From assembly GCA_949825065.1 (NCBI GenBank), contig OX463839.1:31505540-31569539 (forward strand): DNA of 64,000 nt, read 5' to 3'. Source of the stretch: Odontocerum albicorne. Lineage: Eukaryota > Arthropoda > Insecta > Trichoptera > Odontoceridae. Position numbers and translations under genes: made by a program. The notes under the pieces were generated by a model. That model ran no database searches and was not told the origin of the DNA. It was given only the letters and a program-made list of their open reading frames with translations. This document shows, in pieces, positions 55,820 to 64,000 of the stretch (position 1 is the stretch's first letter; every line of letters begins with the position of its first letter).

Positions 55820-56390
55820 AATAACGCTGTTTCCCTGTCGAGGTAGGCAGTGGACAAATCGCCAAACTTTCATATTCGCGACACCCATCTTTCACTTCTT
55901 GTACATCCATACACCTATATTTCTACAATTTCTCTAACTTTACATTTTCGTCTTTCAAAACATTAATTTGACCCAAACATTCTTTCATTGGTCTTCGTCT
56001 ACCACGCCTTCCACTCACATTTGCACTGTATATTTATTTTTTTAATCTTCCTTCATTCATTCGTTCTACATACCGAAACGATCTCACAGTACTCTTCTTT
56101 ATTACTTTATTATCTTCTTACTTCGGCCTTAAGTTCACATTCATCCCTAATCACTTCATTCCATATTATATCATACGTTTCACCCCATTGTATTATTTTC
56201 AATGCTCTCATTTATACAAAATTTATTCGATTCCTTTCAGTCTTATTCCACGTATCACTTCCATACATCAAACTTGGTACTCAAATACTGTTTTGGACTG
56301 TCATCTTAGCAGATGTTAGTATTGTTCGGTCCGAGTGTACACGTATATGTTTTAGTGCCCCATGGACTTAGTTACCTATCGCTGCACACC
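55820..56390 (-). mobile_element. RTE-like LINE fragment (family A)
   Basis: Minus strand includes LMYGSDTW-like codons near 56275, a WSKGRRGRPMKECLG-type stretch near 56010 and the tail CTACCTCGACAGGGAAACAG. A 127-codon open frame on the opposite strand across this copy (55988-56371) is a shadow of the repeat; the same shadow appears in other copies. Confidence 0.77.
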
Positions 56391-56829
56391 GTTCGATATC
56401 CCTCTTAATTCTTCCGTCTGAGAAATAGTACCTACTATAAATAGCAGATATTTGACTAGCAGTGCGATGTAAGCTTACTCGTAAATAACAATTAATTATC
56501 TCATACTGTGCCCCATTATCTGGTCACTCAATTTACGCATGAGATCGGCCTATAATTCTTATTGAAGGTTTGCAGTCGTTGACCTGCCAGCTGTTATAGC
56601 GCGTTAGGCAAACTCATACTCTCTTAACATTTTTTGCTCATATCGGTCAGTTATTGGGTGTTTATGTACTCGGTTTAAGCCGCCAGATGCTTTGGCGTTT
56701 TGAGAGAGAAAATGCATAAAAAATATAAACAAAATAATTTACGATGTTTAAAAAACCATTTCTAAGTTAATCTTTAAACTCCGTTTAACTGACGGCAATC
56801 CAACAAATTTACGTTATTTTAACATTTTG

Positions 56830-57890
56830 TGAAACTCCGCATATTTTTTTTTCATTTCGTTCATAACGTTGCACGTTGTAATTTATCAATCGTGAAAATG
56901 CAACGATTGGGTAACTCGGTGTCTGTTTTGGTGGATATTTTTAATGTAGACGTTATAAAGAATGTAAAGAAAGTGTGGGATACTAAGGGTGCCTTTTTAA
57001 GTGGAAGAGGATGCGTGGATCAGATTTTGTGCGTTTATAGACTTGAAAAAAGCACATGACCACGTGATAAGAGCAAAACTATTGAGAATACTGAATGAAT
57101 ATGGTGTTAAACGTAAACTAATACGTGGTAGTGCGTCGTTATACGCTGAAAGTAGAGCATGTATTAGAGTGAATGGTATCTTGACTGAATGGTTTAATTG
57201 CAAATCCAAAGAAATGGTGATAGAAAAGTAAAAGCAACATATGGGTGAAAAATTGCAGCAAGTTGAGGAATTCTGCTATTTGGGTAGTATTATCTCAGAT
57301 GATGGAAGAGTTAAGAGGGATATCTAACGGCGTGTAACGTTAGGAAACAAAGTCAATGGGGCACTAAAACATATATACTCGAACCAGACAGTATCAAAAT
57401 GTGCTAAGAAGATGATAGACCACAATAGTATTTTGGTGGCAACGTTGATGTATGGTAGTGAAACTTGGTTCTGAAAAAATGCTGAGAGGAGCCGAATAAG
57501 TGCTGTAGAGATGCGTGCGAGAAGAATACATGGGGTGACAATGTATGGTAGAATACGGAATGAATAGGAACTTAAGGCTGATGTGTTAAGTAAGATGAAT
57601 AAGAGTACATTGAGATGCATGTAGAACATGAAGAACGAATGAATAAAAAAATACTAAAAAAACAGATATACATTGCAAATGTAAATAAAAAGTATGTAAG
57701 AGGAACACCAAGGAAAGTATGGTTGGATCAAGTGAATGATATTTTCAAGTCAAAGAAATTGTAGGAGTTGTATGAGGTGTATGGATATATAAAAAGCAAA
57801 TAATGTGTGTCGAGGCAGGAAAGTCTCGTGCTCTGTCCTCTCTGCGCATCCTGACAGGTCAATGGCGTAATAGTATGTATGTGTTAAGCT
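56830..57890 (+). mobile_element. RTE-like LINE fragment (family A), longest copy with internal deletion
   Basis: Plus strand: GNSVSVLVDIFNVDV, SGRGCVDQIL, FCAFIDLKKAHDHVIRAKLL, RILNEYGV, SLYAESRACIRVNGILTEWF: reverse transcriptase fingers/palm. It then jumps near 57225 to LQQVEEFCYLGSIISDDGRV and LVATLMYGSETWF, skipping the catalytic FADD segment. After that come VEMRARRIHGVTMYGRIRNE and the terminal block GTPRKVWLDQVND, then the 3' tail. Many stops. This copy ties the short fragments to a non-LTR polymerase. Confidence 0.85.
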
Positions 57891-58819
57891 CAAGAGGGTC
57901 TTTCTGCAGCATTTCTTCAATCTTAGGTCATGACTTAGAGACTGGTTATTCAATTTTATCATTAATATTTTTTTGTAAGTGGCCCTATAATTTCATATTC
58001 TTGTTGCCCTTGAGAGAGATTTTCTTTTTTCCTACTCTTGTATTGTTGATTTCATTTAATTAAATGTATTTGATTATTTTTTTAGTTACCATGTTGTTAC
58101 TATACATTGATATTTTCATTCATTATATTTAAAAAATATATATTATATGTATCCCGAATTGTTAGTTTTTTTTTTTGAAGATGTTAATATGTTATCTTTT
58201 TTTTTATATTCATTACTGTGATATGTAAAGTATTCTTTATTTTGTCAATAAATAAATAACTCAGATTTGTGTTTTCAACAAATTACGAGTACATTAGTTT
58301 ATTTTTATTTAATAAAAAATCTTCTTTGAAAAGTATCTGTGAAGTTTGCTCATAAGTAAAAATGACAACTTGAGAAGTTTGAAAGTCTTTTTGTAAATTG
58401 TAGCAATGTTGCAAAAGAAAATCAACCAACGTCTAATAAACACTTATGTACAAAATACTGTTTATAAATTTTTCAGTTTTTATGAACAAAAAATACGAAT
58501 ATTTTAACTTTTGTCAATTTTACACCTATCAGAAATTAACCGCAGATATATTTCCCACTTTACCAAAAACATTAATATTGTATGATAAAAAGTATAGATA
58601 TTGGCATAAAACTAACTTTTCACTTTGAACAGAAATTGACCAAAAACCTCAAATATATTTTTCACTCTGCCAAAAAAAATTATCTTACTCAAAATTAATC
58701 AAAAACTACATATGTTATATATTTTTCACAAGCACTGAAAAGTTGTCTTACATTGAATTGTGAGATTGTTCAAAATAATATTGTTATAAAATTATTTTAA
58801 AAGATGGTGTTTCTTTCAG

Positions 58820-59067
58820 GTGGATCTTGAATTGAATGGAGAACCCATGAACATTCACATGAAGCTCGGGGAATCCGGTGAAGCATTCTTTGTAGAAGAA
58901 GTTCCAGAAGATGAACTTGAAGCATCAGCTCATCTGGCCACATCCCCTATCCCTGACAGCGGTTTCCTTTACCCTCCACAGCAGTCGGCTACACTCCCTC
59001 GAAGGAACTCCGCTGACTATCCTTTAGACAAATATCAAAATCAAGTTTCGGACTTCTCCCAACGAAG
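58820..59067 (+). CDS. Lpin: lipin coding exon 2 (end of N-LIP)
   Basis: Acceptor TTTCTTTCAG before 58820; joins exon 1 in frame to give KV|VDLELNGEPMNIHMKLGESG. Contains HMKLGESGEAFFVEEVPEDE, the most conserved part of N-LIP; the Gly of SGEAFF corresponds to the Gly84 of mammalian lipin-1 whose change inactivates the enzyme. It then runs into a variable linker (SAHLATSPIPDSGF; ATSPIP is conserved in insect lipins). Ends CAACGAAG before a GTTGAA donor, a weaker than usual 5' splice site, leaving two bases of a codon completed by exon 3. Frame continues past the donor to a stop at about 59111, so retention would truncate the protein after N-LIP. Confidence 0.95.
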
Positions 59068-60416
59068 GTTGAAATCTTTGCTTATTCTTATTTTGATTTT
59101 AATACAAGCATAGTTCTCATTATGTTCATTTCAGTTGAAACACTTTTATTTGACCTTTATTAACTACCAAAATAATCAAAATGTAACTCATTTATGTTGA
59201 AAGATTTTCACAGCTGTTTTCCACAAATTTAAAATGATGTAATATTTGTTTTCCACAAATTTTAAATGATATTCGGTAATATTTTTGACATCGCTCTGAA
59301 GATGAAGGCTGCAACGCCTTCGAAACATCGGCAATCATTTAAGCCAATTCAACATAACAACAACTCTTAAAAACATTTTAAACTAGTAAAATTAAACTCG
59401 CTTTTATGCATGTCCAGTTTCAAAATGTCTCTTTTTGGATTCAGCTCAGTTTTTGGATTAAGCTCAAATTCTTCTGGCAAATTACCCAGGTTGCATTCAA
59501 AAACACATCTAAAACCATCAAATAGGCCTTACAGAAACAAGCTGCCCCTTACGCATATACCCAAATTGAAAATGGCAGCCTAGATTTAGAGCTACTTTAC
59601 TAAAACAAAGTCTCGTCCAATAAATTTGGCTCTAAGCGTCAAATTTTTATTTACAAAATGACCCTTGTCCATCTCATAGTTACCACTTAACGTTAAAACC
59701 TGTTTTCATTAAAAATATTTTATTTATGTATAATATTTTATTTATGATTAGTTTGTAAAGCTTCTATTTATATAAGGAAAAAAGAACATAATGATCAATT
59801 AGCTCTGTAAGAAATCATGAAAATTGAGATTAATTCTTGATAGATAGCTAAACATATAGGGGAAAAATAACAGTTAAGTGTTATTGGTTAATATCCGATA
59901 AACTATTAATTAGGTGTTATCTATTATGTTATCCGATTGTGCTTATGTTTTTGAAAACAAAGGGGTTTTATTTGTTATTGTTTTTTAAGCGTTTACCTCA
60001 ACTTGCTTGATGAGCATTATGAACTCACACCAACAAATTTAATATATAATATTTTATCTCCACTATTTCAAGACTTTTTAAAGTATTCTATTCCTGTGAA
60101 TGATTTAGGATAATATTTAAAATCCCTTAATGTCAACACATAATGTCCGCCCAGTGTGGTGGGGCTTTCACATAATCAACAGTCTACTTCATATATTTGT
60201 TTAATTAAACTCACATTTTAAGAAAAACTAATAACTCTTTAAAACAAAAACGTATTCAGAATGATTAAAGATTCCAAAAACATGATAAACATACATAAGT
60301 ACTATCACAACATACATGAAACTTATGATATCGTTATGAAATTTAATAAACTAGATGCGATCCTACAGAACAGTGGTGTCCAAGGCTTTTCTTAGTCACT
60401 TTTTAACAGTATTTTA

Positions 60417-61691
60417 TCAGGTCTGTAAATATGAAACCGGAATTTTCTCATAGATGGCTCTAGTTGTCAATGTAGTGACCGTCAAACCGCGTCATTGGCA
60501 CCTTTTTCTTGTGTTTACATTTGTCAAAGACTTTTAACTCACAACAATACAAGTTTAATATAACTAAATATGTTTTCATAGCGTTGAACATGTCTGTTTT
60601 TGTGCCTGAAAACTACGATTTGCGGACAGCATTGATTTTCTGTTACCATTTGAAAAAAACTGATGCAGAATCGCATCGAATGCTTGTCGAAGCTTACGGT
60701 GAGCATTCTCTTGGTAAATCACAGTGCTTTGAGTGGTTTAAAAAATTCAAAAGTGGCGATTTTGACGTGAGAAACGAAGAACGTGGAAGACCACCGAGAC
60801 AGTTTGAAGACGCCGAACTGCAAGCATTGTTGGATGAGAATGACGCTCAAACGCAACAACAATTCACAGATCAATTAAATGTGAAACGAGAAGCCGTCTC
60901 CATACGTTTGAAAGCCATGGGAAAGATCAAGAAGGTGGGAAAATGGGTTCCACATGAACTGAATGAAAGACAGCAGGAAAAACGAAAAACCACTTGCGAA
61001 ATGCTACTCGTCAGGTACAAAAAAAATCATTTCTCCATCAAATTGTGACTGGCGATGAAAAATGGATATATTTCGATAATCCTAAGCGTAAAAGATCATG
61101 GGTAACTCCAAGCAAAACAGCGACATCGACTGCAAGACCAAATCACTATGGATGGAAGACAATGCTCTGTGTTTGGTGGAATCAGAAGGGTATTATCTAT
61201 TATGAGCTGCTAAAACCTGGCGAAACCGTTAATACTGAACGCTACCGACAACAAATGATGGATTTGAACCAAGTATTGCGTGAAAAACGACCAGAATATC
61301 AAAAGAGGCAACACAAAGTGATTTTGCTTCATGATAATGCACCATCGCACACAGCAAAACCGGGCAAGAAAACGATTGAAGCGTTTAGTTGGCAAATACT
61401 TTCGCATGCGGCTTACTCATCAGACTTGGCTCCATCCGATTACTACTTATTTGCATCGATGGGACACGCACTTGCTGAGCAGCGCTTCACTTCTTACGAA
61501 AATGGCTCGATGATTGGTTTGCCTCAAAAGAGCAACAGTTTTTTTGACGAGGCATCCACAAATTGCCAGAGAGATGGGAAAAATGTGTTGCTAGCGATGG
61601 GCAATACTTTGAATAAAATATTTTTACCATTTTTATACAATAAATGTGTATTTTCTATAAAAAAAATTAGGTTTCATATTTACAGACCTGA
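60417..61691 (+). mobile_element. Full-length mariner (1,275 bp), copy 2 of a pair, inside lipin intron 2
   Basis: Terminal repeats start TCAGGTCTGTAAATATGAAA at the left; on the minus strand the right end starts TCAGGTCTGTAAATATGAAA as well. TA at 60415-60416 and 61692-61693. Same orientation as lipin. Very close to the copy at 40304. Confidence 0.96.
60590..61616 (+). pseudogene. Mariner transposase (mellifera-type), two small deletions
   Basis: ATG 60590, MSVFVPENYDLRTALIFCYH. Open to about 61020, where the A-run of LLVRYKK has lost one base compared with the sister copy. Then IVTGDEKWIYFDNPKRKRSW (Asp 1), HKVILLHDNAPSHTAK (Asp 2) and SSDLAPSDYYLF (Asp 3; SPD is usual). A 10-nt loss at about 61500 between two copies of ACGAAAATG shifts the last 40 codons. 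No nonsense codons besides those caused by the shifts, so it is less decayed than copy 1. Confidence 0.94.
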
Positions 61692-61912
61692 TAAATAAAT
61701 ATGACATTTATTACGTTGTCCTCCTGATCTACATTTAGACGGTATCAAAACTGTTCTTCCTTACCAAAATATATTAAAATGAAAGATAATATATACAATC
61801 AAAATATAAATTTCAAAATTCTTCCTATATTTTCATGTATAGCATTTATTGTTTACATTATTTTTGATCTAGATTTTAGATTTTTTACTTACAAATGTTG
61901 AAATTTTTGCAG

Positions 61913-62602
61913 GTATACTGATGGCCAAGGCGCTCAAAAGACTGATTTTTCTGCTCAAAAGCGAGAATACCAGTTGATGAAAGATAATCCGTATGATTAT
62001 GTTCCTCCTTCCACATCACATGACCAAGAGAATATGTTTATGATGGATGATGTAGATGATCCCCCACCAGAATTTACTTGCAAGATAGAAGTGACTTGTG
62101 TTAACACAGTTCCTACTGGGGCAGCTAAAATGTTCAAAGCTGAAGAAGTCAAAGATGATAAAGATAGTCATGCCAAAGAAGTTGTTAGGAAAATAAGTAT
62201 AAATAATGATTTTAGACCAATATCTTTTGCTAAAGATGAACCAACTTTGCCGACAACAACAGAGGGAAAAGTGATTGTTGATGAATCAGGAAACCAAAAT
62301 CAAATAGATGATACTCCTAAATCACAGTCAAATGGGAATAACAAGAAGAAAAAGAAAACAAAGAAGTCTGGATCTAAGAAGAAGAATTCACAGAGGAAGT
62401 CATCTTCTAGTTCAAATGGTTACTCTAGTCAGTCCGAAGCCATTCCTCAAGAAACTAGTGAAGCTGATAAAACTAATGAAAGACTTGGCATAGAGCAGAT
62501 AGATGCAGAAGATGTGTCACCTAGTCCCGTGTTCTCAATGACAAAAATGATTCCGGATATTCATTTCTACAGTGATACTGATGTAGGAAATGAATCTAAC
62601 AG
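61913..62602 (+). CDS. Lpin: lipin coding exon 3 (linker with polybasic region)
   Basis: Begins GTATACTGATGG after acceptor TTTTTGCAG; with exon 2 it reads QR-R-YTDGQGAQKTDFSAQKR. 690 nt, ends AACAG before donor GTAAATAA at 62603, again leaving two bases of a codon. Encodes the acidic/variable linker: QLMKDNPYDYVPPS, MFMMDDVDDPPPEF, then a strongly basic run (NNKKKKKTKKSGSKKK with NSQRKSSSSS after it). In lipins this basic run serves as nuclear localisation signal and phosphatidate-binding site. Then IPDIHFYSDTDVG, matching a conserved pre-C-LIP segment in insect lipins. Ser-rich stretches are likely phosphorylation targets. DxDxT catalytic residues are downstream, outside the window. Confidence 0.95.
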
Positions 62603-63010
62603 GTAAATAATTATAAAAATATCATGAAAATAATTTTGATATTATAATTCCAATTTACCCTTAACATTTATAAAATATATATAAATCTATTATACATTTC
62701 CTCATAACTGTTAAGTATTGGCAACAAAGAGTAAAGAGATTCTTTCTCATAATTATCTTTTGATATGAAAATGTATACTTTTTATAATTTGTATAGTATT
62801 TAAACAATCAACCTCCCACATTAAATAGAAATTCTCAAGATCAACATATTCAAGAAATTCCTAGAGACAAACATTAAAAACAATTTCATGATGTCTTGAA
62901 ACTTGGATTTTCAATAAGGATTTTATTTTTAATTTTATTTATTTAATGCAATAACTATAGTTTTCAAAAAATGTTTTACTTCATAAGTCCAACTAGCTTA
63001 ATGTATATTG

Positions 63011-63416
63011 CAGTGTTTCTTAACCTTTTTGAGTTATGGCCCTGATTAGAATATTAATTTTGATTTCCTGACCCGAGTAAAGATTAATAAAATAACAATT
63101 GAATAAATTTTATATTTTAATAATACAAAATACATTACTTATGTCAATAACAACTTTAATGTAAACCTTTGCTTTAAATAATGCTTCGGATCAGACTGCA
63201 GTCTCCAGTCATCTTCAGATTGCAGTCTGATCCACAATTGGTTTTTATTATACTGTTGAAAACCATGATAAATTCTTAATTCTGCAAAGCAATTTCTTTC
63301 AAATCACAGTGGCGCGTAACGTTTTTAAAATTCTCTATGTTGAAAATATTTGGCAACCCATTCAAAATGCCAACTAAGCTTATTTTGGGTCACGACCAAT
63401 AGGCTAAGAAACTATG
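63011..63416. mobile_element. hAT-type MITE 3
   Basis: Ends CAGTGTTTCTTAACCTTTTT at the left and, on the opposite strand, CATAGTTTCTTAGCCTATTG at the right, with GGCCC/TGACCC subterminal motifs. Flanks GTATATTG (63003-63010) and GTCTATTC (63417-63424) agree at 6 of 8. Its middle holds a 17-bp-arm hairpin (63188-63233). 406 bp, non-coding. Confidence 0.78.
63188..63233. repeat. Hairpin, 17-bp arms with one mismatch
   Basis: GGATCAGACTGCAGTCT and AGATTGCAGTCTGATCC around a 12-nt loop, inside hAT MITE 3. Confidence 0.9.
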
Positions 63417-63542
63417 GTCTATTCCAAGACAGCAACCAAAGGGTTTTCTGGTTATCAAATTAACAGCAAACAATAATGAAACACAGCCTATTTCTGTTTC
63501 GTATCATTGTGTAAGAATTTCAGAGTTAAAAGCATACTCCAT

Positions 63543-63700
63543 GTGAGATGCATGGAAGCGCGGTAATACACTGGACTTCCGTGCGGAAAGTCATTGGTTT
63601 GAACTCCGCGCTGTGCTAATCCCTTCGAATGACACAGCCACTTTTTCCGCCTAGTGTTCGAGGGTATAAGGATACCTATGACTTCGGTCATAGCTATTTT
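63543..63700 (+). mobile_element. tRNA-derived SINE, family 1 (copy 2)
   Basis: Same as 5908-6068: A-box region GGAAGCGCGGTAATACACTG, B box-like GGTTTGAACTCCGC (one change from GGTTCGA), shared body GAGGGTATAAGGATACC and GACTTCGGTCATA, and an A-rich end. Same strand as lipin. Confidence 0.75.
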
Positions 63701-64000
63701 TTAAAAAAAAAGGGCAGTTTGGAATTCTTAATTTAATTTTGTCTTTAATTGGCAAAATATATTTTTCTTGCATATTGCCGTAAAAAAAACATTATTTATT
63801 GCTTAATGAGTATCAAGTGTGTTCTTAAATGTTTAAAATTTAAAATTTTTCTTATACCTCGATTAATCCATTCCAATTTAATTCTTAAGTCCACCGTTAT
63901 ATTCTCCAATCATTGTTTACAAATATCTTAACCATGTTGTGAAATGTGATTACTGTTGTGTTATGTAATTTATACAAATAACAATAGCTATGTGCTCTTT

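Larger units (their letters stand above)
47226..58819 (+). other. Lpin: lipin intron 1 (11.6 kb), transposon-rich
   Basis: GTAAGT donor, and TTTCTTTCAG acceptor ending at 58819. Contains the LINE, SINE, mariner and hAT relics and two tandem arrays listed separately. Stretches with nothing I can identify: 47230-48089, 49076-50234, 50361-50884, 51266-52025 (a mixed-composition patch at 51300-51420 and 51740-51920), 52881-53449, 56391-56829 and 57891-58819. No host exon seen inside. Confidence 0.9.
59068..61912 (+). other. Lpin: lipin intron 2 (2.8 kb)
   Basis: Donor GTTGAA, acceptor TTTTTGCAG at 61912. Holds the mariner at 60417-61691 and, at 59296-59326, a hammerhead-like core (CTGAAGA, stem GAAGGC/GCCTTC, GAAAC). 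Otherwise AT-rich with nothing recognised at 59345-60414 and 61694-61912. Confidence 0.9.
62603..64000 (+). other. Lpin: lipin intron 3, partial
   Basis: Donor GTAAAT at 62603. No further exon is visible before the window ends. Contains a hAT MITE and a SINE listed separately; 62603-63002 and 63712-64000 show nothing else. Confidence 0.8.

Noticed and set aside
55988..56371. 127-codon plus-strand open frame (and similar ones at 148-345, 37134-37322, 57324-57629) that looked like a conserved small membrane protein family
   Set aside because: All lie antisense to the family-A LINE 3' region; the similarity comes from the LINE.

Overview
This is eukaryotic DNA, almost certainly from an insect. 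The only host gene I recognise is a lipin (Mg2+-dependent phosphatidate phosphatase). It is split by spliceosomal introns, and its N-terminal sequence resembles arthropod lipins. The rest is AT-rich, non-coding and dominated by transposons typical of insects: many mariner families, Jockey and RTE-like LINEs, tRNA-derived SINEs, hAT and TTAA-flanked MITEs. Lepidoptera would fit, but nothing here proves the order.

Layout. About 1-46,800 is intergenic and transposon-laden. In order it holds: RTE-like LINE fragments (1-440, 1437-2120); a mariner nested inside another mariner (3433-5380); a SINE (5908-6068); a hAT transposase relic (7449-7688); a TTAA MITE (7756-7986); a mariner tail and a tRNA-like SINE (8272-8690); a nearly full-length Jockey element on the minus strand (about 8791-13045) with intact ORF1 and broken ORF2; a TTAA MITE (13632-14387); a full-length but broken mariner (14585-15868); a full-length mariner with an intact 345-codon transposase (18405-19689); a 57-bp minisatellite (22174-22857); LINE fragments; two hAT MITEs head to tail that share one 8-bp target site (28295-29340); an internally deleted mariner (31267-32215); a 582-bp TA microsatellite (32491-33072); more LINE pieces; a Tc1/mariner-like pair (34070, 38590); a LINE whose 3' tail matches the tails of nearby SINEs (39430-40255); another broken mariner (40304-41580); and a long inverted repeat carrying a hammerhead-ribozyme-like core (45174-45512).

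From 46,850 to the right edge runs the plus-strand lipin gene. It has a 5'UTR/first coding exon (46850-47225), an 11.6-kb intron 1, exon 2 (58820-59067), a 2.8-kb intron 2 and exon 3 (61913-62602), then continues out of the window. The three exons join in frame through GT-AG introns. They give the N-LIP domain and part of the basic linker; the catalytic C-LIP domain lies downstream. Intron 1 holds at least five RTE-like LINE fragments, a 55-bp minisatellite and other relics. Intron 2 holds a full-length broken mariner closely related to the copy at 40304.

I found no clear new multi-gene system. The observations most worth a second look are a recurrent 8-mer (TACTCGTA and its complement, about 35 hits by eye), the hammerhead-like cores in two places, the reused hAT target site, the SINE/LINE shared tails, several near-perfect snapback hairpins inside dead transposons, and one mariner that looks coding-competent. 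All counts and alignments were made by eye.
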